Below, in pieces: positions 51,266 to 60,364 of a stretch of DNA of 64,000 nucleotides. Made by a program: the position numbers and the translations under genes. The DNA is taken from assembly GCF_013409255.1 (NCBI RefSeq), contig NZ_JACCAS010000002.1:124001-188000 (forward strand), given 5' to 3'. This stretch comes from Paraburkholderia bryophila (lineage in GTDB: Bacteria; Pseudomonadota; Gammaproteobacteria; Burkholderiales; Burkholderiaceae). The notes beneath the pieces are model-generated. The model did no database searches. It was not told the origin of the DNA and worked only from the letters and a program-made list of their open reading frames with translations. Each line of letters begins with the position of its first letter. Position 1 is the stretch's first letter.

Positions 51266-53551
51266 TCAATCCACCTGCCACCAGCGCGGCAGTAAGCGCC
51301 GCACCTCTGCTCGCCGGTAGCGGTCGTCGATCAGATGCACCACGCCCTGATCCTGCTCCGTGCGGATCACGCGCCCCGCCGCCTGCACCACCTTTTGCAA
51401 GCCCGGATACAGATACATGTAGTCGTAGCCGCTGCCGAACTTCGCGTCCATCGTGCGACGCATCTGTTCGTTGACGTCGTTGATTTGCGGCAAGCCGAGC
51501 GTCGCGATAAACGCGCCGATCAACTGCTGGCCGACCAGATCGACGCCTTCCGAAAACGCCCCACCGAGCACCGCGAAGCCAACGCCCTGACGGTGCGTGC
51601 GAAAGCGCGCAAGGAACGCGTCGCGCGCGGCCTCGTCCATGCCGGGTTCCTGCGCCCAGACCGGCACGTCGGGATGCCGTTCGCGCATCAGCTCGACCAC
51701 ACGTTGCAGATAGTCGAAGCTGCTCAGAAAGCCCAGATAGTTGCCCGGCTGCGCCGCGTACTGCCGCGCGATCAGATCGACGATCGGCATCAGCGAACGC
51801 TCGCGGTCGCGCCAGCGCGTCGACACGTTGCCGGCCACGCGCACCTGTAATTGCTCCGCGCGAAACGGTCCCTCGACATCGAGCCATGACGTCGACTCTG
51901 GCAGACCCAGCGTATCGCGATAGAAGTGATACGGATTCAGCGTGCCGGAGAACATCACCGTGGTGCGCGCGGCAGCGTAGCGCTGCGCAAGAAACGGCGC
52001 GGGAATCACGTTGCGCACGCACAGCGTGGCAGCGGTTTTATCGCGCGGTGCGAAACGATCGTCACTGATCGTGATGTCGAAAATGGAATGCTCGCCGAAC
52101 TGTTCGGCCAGCGCGACGAAATGCATGGCGTCGAAGAAAAACCGCAGCGAGGCTTCGTCGATGGAAAGCGGCGCGTCGGCGAGTTGATCGGTCACTTCGC
52201 CGATCAGCTTTTGCGCGGCGAACAGCAGTTTGCTGGGGACCTCACCGTAGACCTGATACGTTTCGGTCTGCGCACGCTTGAGCGCGCTCCACTCGCGTTG
52301 CAGGCGCTCCAGCGGCTTGCGCAACGTGGCCGGCGCGGTTTTACGCGCGAGCCGCAACGCCGCCTGATCGAGCGACGCGCTGTACATGCGCCGCGCCCGG
52401 TCGAGCAGATTGTGCGCCTCGTCCACCAGCACGCCGACGCGCCACTGATTGATCTGCGTGAGCGCGTACAGCATCGCGCTGCTGTCGTAGTAGTAGTTGT
52501 AATCGCCGACCACCACGTCGGCCCAGCGCGCCAGTTCCTGCGCCAGATAGTACGGACAGACCTCGTGCGCGAGCGCGACTTCACGCACCGCAGCACGATC
52601 GAGCTTCGGGCCGGCCAGCGCTGCGCTGCGCGCCGCGTCGAGCCGGTCGTAGAAGCCGAGCGCGAGTGGGCACGACTCGCCGTTGCAGGCTTTGTCGGGA
52701 TGCTCGCAGGCTTTGTCGCGCGCGACCAGTTCGAGGGTTCTCAAGGGCAGCGCTGAACCGGACGAGCTGGACGCCGCTGCGCTGCGGTGAAGCGTGTCGA
52801 TGGCATCGAGCGCGAGCGCGCGGCCCGGCGTCTTCGCAGTGAGGAAAAAGATGCGCTCGATCTGATCCTCCGCGCACGCTTTCAGCAGCGGAAAAATCGT
52901 CGCAAGCGTCTTGCCGATGCCGGTGGGCGCTTGCGCCATCAACGGTTTACCGTCGCGCGCCGCGCGATAGACCGACACCGCCAGCTCGCGCTGCCCACTG
53001 CGAAATTGCCCGTGCGGAAACTGCAGTGCGCCGAGCGCGGCATTGCGCGCGGCGCGATGCGCTTCTTCCTGCACGGCCCAATCGAGAAAGCGCTCGCATT
53101 GTTCGACGAAGAAAATCTCCAGATCGCGTGCGGTATGGAACTCCTCCAGCAGCGTCTCTTTCTGAGTGCCAATGTCGAAGTACACCAGCGCGACCGTTAG
53201 CATGGCAAGCCCGCGCGCGCGGCACAACAGATGTCCGTACACCCGCGCCTGCGCCCAATGCAGCGCGCGGTGATTGTCGGGCATTCGCGTGAGGTCGCCG
53301 CGATACGTCTTGATCTCTTCGAGCCGGTTCGCCAGCGGATAGAAACCGTCGGCGCGGCCGCGCACCGTCAGGCCGCGATGCGTGCCGGTCAGCGTGATTT
53401 CGGTTTGGTAGCCGCTCGCGCGACGGCCGGCCACCGCGACGTGGCCCGCCATGCCTTCGAGCGATGTCGGCGCGGGCGTGAAGCGTAGGTCGAGATCGCC
53501 GCGCTTCGCGGTGAATTCGCACATGGCCCGCACGGCGACAACGTAGGTCAT
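51266..53551 (-). CDS. Fe-S superfamily 2 DNA helicase (DinG/XPD/FANCJ-like) with N-terminal RecB/Cas4-like nuclease domain
   Basis: The 761-residue protein has two parts. Residues 1-180 resemble a PD-(D/E)xK nuclease of RecB/Cas4 type: GRADGFYPL with Asp68, LEEIKTY with Glu79 and Lys81, and QARVYGHLL with the Q-x3-Y motif (Gln101, Tyr105). From about 185 comes an XPD/DinG-type helicase: Walker A APTGIGKT (208-215), four Fe-S cysteines (282, 289, 294, 332), the DEAH box (377-380), and C-terminal GGAFSEGVDLVG and VVQAAGRVIRTEQD. Such helicases unwind DNA 5' to 3'. The start overlaps the stop of the upstream FAN1-type gene by four bases, so the two are translated together. The pairing and the upstream LexA box point to DNA repair. 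Confidence 0.9.
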   Translation of the reverse strand: MTYVVAVRAMCEFTAKRGDLDLRFTPAPTSLEGMAGHVAVAGRRASGYQTEITLTGTHRGLTVRGRADGFYPLANRLEEIKTYRGDLTRMPDNHRALHWAQARVYGHLLCRARGLAMLTVALVYFDIGTQKETLLEEFHTARDLEIFFVEQCERFLDWAVQEEAHRAARNAALGALQFPHGQFRSGQRELAVSVYRAARDGKPLMAQAPTGIGKTLATIFPLLKACAEDQIERIFFLTAKTPGRALALDAIDTLHRSAAASSSSGSALPLRTLELVARDKACEHPDKACNGESCPLALGFYDRLDAARSAALAGPKLDRAAVREVALAHEVCPYYLAQELARWADVVVGDYNYYYDSSAMLYALTQINQWRVGVLVDEAHNLLDRARRMYSASLDQAALRLARKTAPATLRKPLERLQREWSALKRAQTETYQVYGEVPSKLLFAAQKLIGEVTDQLADAPLSIDEASLRFFFDAMHFVALAEQFGEHSIFDITISDDRFAPRDKTAATLCVRNVIPAPFLAQRYAAARTTVMFSGTLNPYHFYRDTLGLPESTSWLDVEGPFRAEQLQVRVAGNVSTRWRDRERSLMPIVDLIARQYAAQPGNYLGFLSSFDYLQRVVELMRERHPDVPVWAQEPGMDEAARDAFLARFRTHRQGVGFAVLGGAFSEGVDLVGQQLIGAFIATLGLPQINDVNEQMRRTMDAKFGSGYDYMYLYPGLQKVVQAAGRVIRTEQDQGVVHLIDDRYRRAEVRRLLPRWWQVD

Positions 53552-55323
53552 GTGGGGGACTCGGTGGTGTGGAGGCTGAGGGCGGTCGCGGTGGTTTCAT
53601 CCCCCACCCAACGCACATCGACCACGCGCACCGGCATGCCGTGCTCCACGCAGTACGCGAGCCAGCGAATCTGGTTGTCTTGCAAACGGTCGCCCGGTCC
53701 TTTCACTTCGATCAACTCATAGCGACGTTCGGCCGGCCAGAAACGGATCAGATCCGGCAACCCAGAACGATTGCTACGAATATCGCGCAACAAACGCTCG
53801 AACCACAGCTTCAGATGCGCGGCGGGCAGACAGTCGAGTGCGAGCGCAACCAGTTCCGGCGTCAGCAGTCCCCAGAACACGAACGGCGATTGCAACCCCG
53901 TCTTGCTCTGCAGATGCCGCAGAATCGTCTCGCGATAAACGCCGCTATCGAGTTGCGCGAGACACGCCGCGAATTGCCCCGCACGACGCGCCTGAAAATC
54001 CGGCGCGTGCAGATCGGCCGGACCGCGCTGGAACGGATGAAAAAACGCGCCGGGCAACGCGGCAAATACCGGTTCCCAACACAGCAAGCCGAATAGCGAG
54101 TTGATCAGCGCATTCTCGACGTAATGCACGGGCGCGGCTTCGCAGGTGAGATGGTCGCGCGTGACGTATTCGACCGGTAGCGCGTCGTCAGGTTTAGGCA
54201 ACGCCAGCGTGCTGCGCTCCACCGGACGCGCCGCCGCCACGCGAACCATCGGCTCGCCGAGCTTGCGCCGCAGACGCGGCATCATCCGCGCGACACGCTG
54301 CGCTTCTTCTTCGCTTTCCGGCGCGGCGCAGGCCTCGCCAGCCAGCGCGAACGCTTCGCCGAAACGCTCGCTGCGTTCAAGCAAGCGTACCCGCCGGTGA
54401 CGCGCGCCGGGCCATGCGCAAGCCGCGTAAACGGCGAGCGCGGCGGCCCAGTTCTGCCGACGCTCGCAATGCTGCCCGATCCGGAACAGCAATTTCGCGC
54501 GACGCGTTTCGAGCCACGCGTTCGATGTTGCAATTTCGCGGACGGCAGTGACCAGCGTTTCAATTGCCGCCGGCTCCGCGTCGCCGTCCGGCAGCCAGTC
54601 CAGTGCTTCACGGCACGCATGCAGCGCGAGATAGACATCGACGTCGGCCCGCTGCTGGAATGCGCGCGATGACGGCGCGAACGGCACCTTTTCGTACTGG
54701 AACACGCCGAGATCGGCGAGCACGAACTCCGACCAGTCTTGCTGCAAATTACCGAAGAACATCAGCCGCAGACGCTCGCAGAGCGGCGCGATCGCGACGT
54801 GGAGGATGCGATCGGAGGTGGCGCTGTGCCACGAGGAAAGTGGACGTTCGGTCGGGTTTGCGGCGGTGCCTTCGGAGTCGCCCTCACCCTCATAAAACGG
54901 CCGCAACGTTTCCAGCAGATCGGCTTTACGCAACGCCTTCGCGCCAGGAACCAGCGCAATCGCCTCCGCAAAAATCTCCAGCAACTCGGGCCGTGTAGTC
55001 AGCGCGAACAGGTTCTCAAGCGTGAGCCCGGGTTCGGTATCGATCCAGCCGAGCGCCGTCATCGGCTCGGCCGCGAGCAACGGGCAGCCGATCTCGTCGT
55101 AAGCAAGCCGGCTTGCACGGAACAACGTGCCCTGGCGCATCAGCATGCGCACCAACAGCGCACGCGACGCCTGCGGCAAACCCGCGAAAGCACGCAGAAA
55201 CGCCTGCTCTTCGACATCGAGCAGGTCGTCGTAGCGCTCGGCCAGCCACGCCAGCGCACGCTCGAAGTTCAGCAGATAGTAAGGGACGTCAGACCGCAGA
55301 TCTGACCGGGCGCCGGTTGCCAA
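53548..55323 (-). CDS. FAN1-type VRR-NUC structure-specific nuclease
   Basis: FAN1 nucleases cut 5' flaps and digest across interstrand crosslinks. The 591-residue product has an N-terminal SAP-like/helical region, TPR-like helices (about 230-330), a conserved segment HYVENALINSLFGLLCWEPVFAALPGAFFHPFQ and the C-terminal VRR-NUC domain with the PD-x(n)-ExK core: NRSGLPDL with Asp524, YELIEVKGPGDRL with Glu539 and Lys541, and the NQIRWL Gln. This is the layout of bacterial FAN1 such as that of Pseudomonas. The frame starts at TTG 55323; an in-frame stop lies shortly upstream, so no ATG is available. A LexA core lies 17-32 bases before the start. Confidence 0.9.
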   Translation of the reverse strand: MATGARSDLRSDVPYYLLNFERALAWLAERYDDLLDVEEQAFLRAFAGLPQASRALLVRMLMRQGTLFRASRLAYDEIGCPLLAAEPMTALGWIDTEPGLTLENLFALTTRPELLEIFAEAIALVPGAKALRKADLLETLRPFYEGEGDSEGTAANPTERPLSSWHSATSDRILHVAIAPLCERLRLMFFGNLQQDWSEFVLADLGVFQYEKVPFAPSSRAFQQRADVDVYLALHACREALDWLPDGDAEPAAIETLVTAVREIATSNAWLETRRAKLLFRIGQHCERRQNWAAALAVYAACAWPGARHRRVRLLERSERFGEAFALAGEACAAPESEEEAQRVARMMPRLRRKLGEPMVRVAAARPVERSTLALPKPDDALPVEYVTRDHLTCEAAPVHYVENALINSLFGLLCWEPVFAALPGAFFHPFQRGPADLHAPDFQARRAGQFAACLAQLDSGVYRETILRHLQSKTGLQSPFVFWGLLTPELVALALDCLPAAHLKLWFERLLRDIRSNRSGLPDLIRFWPAERRYELIEVKGPGDRLQDNQIRWLAYCVEHGMPVRVVDVRWVGDETTATALSLHTTESPT

Positions 55324-55339
55324 GGTGCTTTCACGATAC

Positions 55340-55355
55340 CTGTATGTTTATACAG
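55340..55355. promoter_or_regulatory. LexA (SOS) box upstream of the FAN1-helicase operon
   Basis: CTGTATGTTTATACAG has the perfect LexA core CTGT-N8-ACAG, with an AT-rich centre as in strong SOS boxes, and TAC before and TGA after. It is 17 bases upstream of the TTG start of the FAN1-type gene, so LexA would cover the promoter or transcription start. The P450 gene on the other side ends here (3' end), so the box belongs to the nuclease operon. Confidence 0.85.
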
Positions 55356-55395
55356 TGATCATAGCAAAGTCCACCGCAGTTTCACTACCTTCGTG

Positions 55396-56814
55396 TTAGC
55401 CGGCGATCTGGCTGAGCCGCAAGCGCAGCGGCTCTTCAGGCCTGAGCGACACGTTCAGCACGGGCCGCGGCGCCGTCATTCCTTGCGGCACGCTCAGCTC
55501 GAAGCGCTGCAACAGCATCGCCGCGATCACGGTCAGCTCGGTCATCGCCAGATGCTGTCCGAGGCACACTCGCGGCCCCGCGCCGAACGGCATATAGGCG
55601 CCGCGCGGCCACTTCGGCGCGTCCGGCCCGAAGCGCTCGGGGCGAAACGTCAGCGGCTCGGGAAACCAGCGCGGGTCGTGATGCATCAATTGCACCGGCA
55701 CCATGAAGATCGTCCGGGCGGGCAATTGCCAGCGGCCAAGGGTGAACGGCTGCGTCGAACGGCGGCTGCTGAGCACCGGCACGGCCGGGTAAAGCCGCAG
55801 CGTTTCCTGCAATGCCTGGGTCAGGTACGGCAAGCACGCCAACGCGTCCGCGTCGGGTTCGGCGCCTTGCAGCACTCGCCGGACTTCGTCGCGCGCGGCC
55901 GTCTGCGCGGCCGGATTGGCGGCCATGCACCATGCCCACCAGGTCAGCGTAGCCGCGCTCGTGTCATGGCCCGCGAGGAAGGTCGTCATGCATTCGTCGT
56001 GGACGGCCTGCAACGGCCATGCCGCCGGGTCGGACAGATGCAGCTTCAGCAGACGCGACAACAGATCGTCCGGCCACGCGTCGCGCGCCAGGCGCAATCT
56101 CGTTTGCAGATGACGTTCGATCAAGCCGTCCAGCATCGCCTGCGCCTGCCGCTTGGCGCGCTTCCACGGCACCCAGCGCGGCGAACTTATCGGCCAGTAG
56201 AGGCTGCTATAAGTCGACACGATCAATCTATGCGCGGCTTGCTCGGCCAGCCGCGCATCGTTGCCGATCTCGCTCGAGAACATCATCCGCATGATCACGT
56301 CCATGGCCAGCGACGTGATCGCGCTCTCGATCGGCCACGCGTCCTCGCTCTGCGGCCAACGCGCGAACGCCGCGCCGGCCGCCGCGACCATGGTCGGCAC
56401 GAACGCATGCACCGATGCCCGCGAGAAACCCGGCTGCAACGTGTGCCGCTTGTCTTTCCACGCGTCGCCCTCGGCGATCAGCACGCTGTGTCCGTGCACT
56501 TCCCCGAAAACGCGCATGCCGTGCTCCCACCGGATCAGCTCGTCATGGTGATTGACCAGCAGCTCACGCACCCACTGCGGATCGCTGACGACAAGCTGAT
56601 GCTCCGGCCAGATCCGCAGATAGACGACGTCGCCGAAAGCTTGGCTCCACTCGGCCACCGTCGCCAGCAGATCGCGCGACATGCGTCGCAACGCGCCCCA
56701 GCCGGTCAGGCCGACGGACGGCCCGGGCGGCCAGACGCCGGGAGCGTGAGGGACCGGCGGCGGAGGCGGCTCATCCGCGTGGAAGGGGCACTGGGAGGAA
56801 GGTGAGGTGGTCAT
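55396..56814 (-). CDS. Cytochrome P450
   Basis: The 472-residue soluble P450 has the I-helix oxygen-activation motif FLAGHDTSA, the K-helix ExxR in QETLRLYP, the PERF segment FRPERFGP and the haem-binding loop FGAGPRVCLGQHLA with the axial Cys. The Pro-rich N-terminus follows from the ATG at 56814; the open frame reaches 56955 but would overlap the divergent AraC gene. Redox partners are not adjacent. The divergent AraC regulator 134 bases away probably controls it. The substrate is unknown; the sequence looks more like the CYP4/CYP102-type clan than camphor-type P450s, which suggests a fatty-acid-like substrate, with low certainty. Confidence 0.88.
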   Translation of the reverse strand: MTTSPSSQCPFHADEPPPPPVPHAPGVWPPGPSVGLTGWGALRRMSRDLLATVAEWSQAFGDVVYLRIWPEHQLVVSDPQWVRELLVNHHDELIRWEHGMRVFGEVHGHSVLIAEGDAWKDKRHTLQPGFSRASVHAFVPTMVAAAGAAFARWPQSEDAWPIESAITSLAMDVIMRMMFSSEIGNDARLAEQAAHRLIVSTYSSLYWPISSPRWVPWKRAKRQAQAMLDGLIERHLQTRLRLARDAWPDDLLSRLLKLHLSDPAAWPLQAVHDECMTTFLAGHDTSAATLTWWAWCMAANPAAQTAARDEVRRVLQGAEPDADALACLPYLTQALQETLRLYPAVPVLSSRRSTQPFTLGRWQLPARTIFMVPVQLMHHDPRWFPEPLTFRPERFGPDAPKWPRGAYMPFGAGPRVCLGQHLAMTELTVIAAMLLQRFELSVPQGMTAPRPVLNVSLRPEEPLRLRLSQIAG

Positions 56815-56948
56815 GTCGCGCATTGTTGGCCAGCGCGCCGCCCTCGTCTTGAACGCAAACGACATCGCGCGGCTGTCGACGTAAATGCCCCGCCGTGACG
56901 CGCGACGATTGCTGACACCTGCACCGGTTTTACTTAAACTCTGCCGCC

Positions 56949-57887
56949 ATGACACTCGACTTGCTTCCGCAACAGGCGTCTTGCCCCGATCCGTTCGCGC
57001 GCGCCACGCGACTCTCCCGTGAGAGCGACACCGCGCAGGGGCGGATTCATCTTGCGCCCGCCGTCTTGCAAGGCGCGATCGTCGCGGTTATCACTCGCGA
57101 CACGCGCGGCCTGGCACTGAATGACGCGCAACGTCTGACGCATTTTCCGGCGTCACCGCTGGTGAGTCTGTCGGCGTTTCAGGATATGAACGGCGGACTC
57201 GTGGAGCGCACCGCCGACGCGCCGCGATGGCAGCCGTTTAGTGCGTCCGTGATGCTGTCGGGCAGCCAGTCCCAGCCAACCGTCAGTTGGTCGCCTGCGG
57301 GTGGCCGTGGCTGCATGATCTGCTTCACCGCCGACACCGCGCGGTCGCTGTTCGGGCTCGATCTGGCCGCCGTGCAGGATCGCTGCGTCCCCGCGCAAAC
57401 GGTGCTCGGCGAGCTCTGGCAGCCGCTGCTGCAAGCGCTGCTCGACGCCCCCGACGACGCGGCCACGCTCGCGGTCTTACAGCAGCATCTGGCCACACAC
57501 TGGCAAGCGTTGCAGGGTCGCGCGTCGGCCATGCCGTCGTTGCGGCAGATCGGCCGTCATTGGGTCGAACGTCTCGGCCTGCAGGCGCATGAATGGCGCA
57601 ATACGCACAGCGCGCGCCAGGTCGAACGCCGGATCAAGGCGCATAGCGGACGATCACTGCGTGAATGGCAATTGCTCGTCAAGACCGAAAGCGTGTTCTT
57701 CAACGCGCGGGACCGTTACGATGCAGGCGAATCCGTCGACTGGGCCGCGCTGGCCCTCGACGAAGGCTTCGCCGATCAGGCCCATTTGAGCCGCACGGCC
57801 AAACGCATCACCGGATTTTCGCCGGGCGAATTCGCGCAGCGTTTTGCCGAAGATGAATCGTTCTGGTTGTACCGGCTGTGGGTTTGA
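56949..57887 (+). CDS. AraC family transcriptional regulator
   Basis: The 312-residue protein has a sensor-type N-terminal half and a C-terminal AraC/XylS double HTH: RQVERRIKAHSGRSLREWQLLVKTE, then VDWAALALDEGFADQAHLSRTAKRITGFSPGEF, the diagnostic second helix-turn-helix. It is divergent from the P450 gene with a short shared promoter region and is its likely regulator. The ligand is unknown. Confidence 0.87.
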   Translation: MTLDLLPQQASCPDPFARATRLSRESDTAQGRIHLAPAVLQGAIVAVITRDTRGLALNDAQRLTHFPASPLVSLSAFQDMNGGLVERTADAPRWQPFSASVMLSGSQSQPTVSWSPAGGRGCMICFTADTARSLFGLDLAAVQDRCVPAQTVLGELWQPLLQALLDAPDDAATLAVLQQHLATHWQALQGRASAMPSLRQIGRHWVERLGLQAHEWRNTHSARQVERRIKAHSGRSLREWQLLVKTESVFFNARDRYDAGESVDWAALALDEGFADQAHLSRTAKRITGFSPGEFAQRFAEDESFWLYRLWV

Positions 57888-57996
57888 GATGAGCGCGCCG
57901 AGGCTGCTTGGGGCGGTTTGCGCGGTCCGCCAGCAATACCCATACTGTGTTGTGACTTGAAATACGCACAAGACTCATCGACAGGAACTCACTGCC

Positions 57997-58380
57997 ATGC
58001 CCTCTTCCGTTCGCAACTCGCTGGTCTGGATATTCGATGCCTTCGAGCGCGATCCGACCTACATCACCAAGCGGATGTTCGGCAGCGACGCCGCGTATCT
58101 CGACGGCCTGCTGTGCCTGATCGCCGCCGATCGCACCAAGCCATGGAACGGTCTGCTGATCTGCACATCGCACGATCGTCACGCGGCGTTGATCGACGAG
58201 TTTCCCGCTTTGCAACCGCATCCGGTGCTGGGGAAATGGCTCTATATCGCGCAGGACGACCCGGCATTCGAAGCCGTCGCCGACGGCATGACCGCGCTGG
58301 TGCTCGCACGCGACCCGCGAATCGGCGTCGAGCCGAAACCGCGTCGCAGCAGAAAGAAGCCCACGTTGCCGGGTGCCTGA
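57997..58380 (+). CDS. Small TfoX N-terminal-domain-like protein
   Basis: The 127-residue product has ITKRMFGSDAAYLDGLLCLIAADR, similar to the start of TfoX-like domains (a MFG motif followed by a strand), and a basic C-terminus (KPRRSRKKP). TfoX in gammaproteobacteria induces competence, but this short form lacks the C-terminal domain and no such role can be claimed. It ends 18 bases from the convergent lutC end. Confidence 0.65.
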   Translation: MPSSVRNSLVWIFDAFERDPTYITKRMFGSDAAYLDGLLCLIAADRTKPWNGLLICTSHDRHAALIDEFPALQPHPVLGKWLYIAQDDPAFEAVADGMTALVLARDPRIGVEPKPRRSRKKPTLPGA

Positions 58381-58398
58381 CTACGCGTGCGCCGTGTG

Positions 58399-58986
58399 CT
58401 AGCGCGCGGCCACCCACACCACCATCAGCGAGCGCACCCCTTGCGCGCCGCGAATCAGCACGCCTTCGATATCCGCCGTCGCCGAGGGTCCGGTGACAAG
58501 CGCCGCATAACGCGCGTCGCGGAAATCGTCGCGCCGGTAGACGTCCTGCAAGCCGTCCACCAACTCCGCCGGGTCGAGCAACACGATCAGATGCTGCACG
58601 ATATAGCCCAGCGCGTTGACCACATACTCACGTTCGCTGAACCACACCGAGCCGGTTTCGGCGACGCCGAAACGCGCCCGCACCACGCCGACATCGATAT
58701 CCTGCAGCGACGCCGGTTCGGTCTCCGCTGTCAACGCACGCGTGCCCGCAACTTCCGGCGTAGCCGACGCCACCGACGCCGCGTCGCCGAAGCGCTCGCG
58801 GATCAACGCGCTCACGTCGGCAGCGGAGGCGACTTCCACGCAAGTCCCGCCCATCGCCTGTAACGCAGCGGTAAAACGCGCACGCAGATCGCCACCCACC
58901 GAGTCGAACAACGGCACTTCGGGCCGCGGCCGCGCAGCCGGTTGCGCTTGCCGAACCTTCTCCAGAAACGCCTCACGCGTTGCCAT
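58399..58986 (-). CDS. lutC: LutC, LUD-domain subunit of the lactate oxidation complex
   Basis: LutABC oxidises L-lactate to pyruvate. The 195-residue LutC has the LUD/YkgG pattern: FGVAETGSVWFSEREYVVNALGYIVQHLIVLLDPAELVDGLQDVY and TGPSATADIEGVLIRGAQGVRSLMVVWV. The ATG at 58986 has GGAG six bases upstream and is preferred to 58998. It overlaps the end of lutB by 14 bases, so it is the third gene of the lutABC operon. Confidence 0.92.
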   Translation of the reverse strand: MATREAFLEKVRQAQPAARPRPEVPLFDSVGGDLRARFTAALQAMGGTCVEVASAADVSALIRERFGDAASVASATPEVAGTRALTAETEPASLQDIDVGVVRARFGVAETGSVWFSEREYVVNALGYIVQHLIVLLDPAELVDGLQDVYRRDDFRDARYAALVTGPSATADIEGVLIRGAQGVRSLMVVWVAAR

Positions 58987-60364
58987 CTTTAGCTCCACGA
59001 TTCTTCTTGTACCAGGCGTGGAAGGTCAGCTTCGGCGCCTCCGGCAACTCCCGTTGCTTGCCCCAGATATTCAGCGGGTTGTACAGCACGAAATTCGGCA
59101 GCCCGCGCAACGCGCTACCCATCGACGACACCGTCGCACGATACAAGGTCGGACTCGCCAGCAAGCGCCCCGCCATTTTCAGCACTTCCTGCTTCACGAA
59201 CGGCACTTCATGATGCTCGGCGATCACCGTGCGCCATTTGTAAATCTGCTCGTGAATATTGATCTTCACCGGACACACGTTCGTGCAACTGCCGTTCAAC
59301 GTCGACGCGAACGGCAACGCGCTATAGCGCTTCAGATCGTAGGTGGGATTGATGATCGCCCCAATCGGCCCCGAGTACGTGCCGCCATAGGAGAGCCCGC
59401 CGCTGCGCCGGTACACCGGACAGGTGTTCATGCAGGCGCCGCAGCGAATGCACTTGAGCGAGTACCAGAAGTCTTCCATCGCGAGCCGTTCCGAACGGCC
59501 GTGATCGACGAGGATGAAATGCATCTCCGTGCCTGGACGCGGCGCGCGGAAATGCGACGTGTACTGCGTGATCGGCGAACCCAGCGCGCTGCGCGACAGC
59601 ATGCGGATAAACACGCCGAGATCGGCCACTTTCGGAATCAGCTTTTCGATCCCGATCGACGCAATATGCAGCGGCGGCACGTTCGCCGACAGATCCGCAT
59701 TGCCTTCGTTCGTACACACCACCACGGTGCCGGTTTCCGCCACCGCGAAATTACAGCCGGTCATGCCTGCGGTTTTTTCGCGCACGAAGTACGGCCGCGT
59801 GTTCATCCGCTGGCTTTCCGCCAGATAGTGGATATCGCTGTTCTTCGGATCGGTGCCGATGGTACGGCCGAACAGTTCGGCGACGTCCGCACGCAGCTTG
59901 TGCACCGCCGGGACCACCATGTGACTCGGGTCCTGGTGATCGAGCTGCTGGATGCGCTCGCCCAGGTCCGTCTCCATTACCGTGATGCCGCGCGGCTCCA
60001 GATACTCGCGCATCTTGCATTCGTCGGTGAGCATTGACTTGCTTTTGACGAGCGTGGTCATGCCGCGCCCGGACATGATCTGGTGCACCAGCGCGTTGTG
60101 TTCTTCGGCGGTCGCGGCCCAATGCACGGTCACGCCGTTCGCCTCGGCCGCCGCAGCGAACTGTTCCAGATAGCCGGACAGATGCGACAGCGTGTGTTCC
60201 TTGATGCCCGACGCCAGCTCGCGCATCGTCTCCCATTCGGGGATGCCATGCGCCTGCGCGTCGCGCTTCTCACGCAAGTCCCACAGACGCTTGTCGTGAA
60301 ACGCCACGTGCTCGGTCTTCTTGATGAAAGCGCCGGCGGCTTTCGCGTGATCGACGCGGCTCAT
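58973..60364 (-). CDS. lutB: LutB, iron-sulfur subunit of the lactate oxidation complex
   Basis: The 463-residue protein has the LUD-type N-terminal region (NALVHQIMSGRGMTTLVKSKSMLTDE, FAVAETGTVVVCTNEGNADL) and two 4Fe-4S ferredoxin motifs CIRCGACMNTCPVY and CTNVCPVK near the C-terminus. The ATG at 60364 overlaps the lutA stop by four bases (translation coupling); the frame extends upstream in the shadow of lutA. It passes electrons from lactate in the cytoplasm. Confidence 0.93.
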   Translation of the reverse strand: MSRVDHAKAAGAFIKKTEHVAFHDKRLWDLREKRDAQAHGIPEWETMRELASGIKEHTLSHLSGYLEQFAAAAEANGVTVHWAATAEEHNALVHQIMSGRGMTTLVKSKSMLTDECKMREYLEPRGITVMETDLGERIQQLDHQDPSHMVVPAVHKLRADVAELFGRTIGTDPKNSDIHYLAESQRMNTRPYFVREKTAGMTGCNFAVAETGTVVVCTNEGNADLSANVPPLHIASIGIEKLIPKVADLGVFIRMLSRSALGSPITQYTSHFRAPRPGTEMHFILVDHGRSERLAMEDFWYSLKCIRCGACMNTCPVYRRSGGLSYGGTYSGPIGAIINPTYDLKRYSALPFASTLNGSCTNVCPVKINIHEQIYKWRTVIAEHHEVPFVKQEVLKMAGRLLASPTLYRATVSSMGSALRGLPNFVLYNPLNIWGKQRELPEAPKLTFHAWYKKNRGAKDGNA

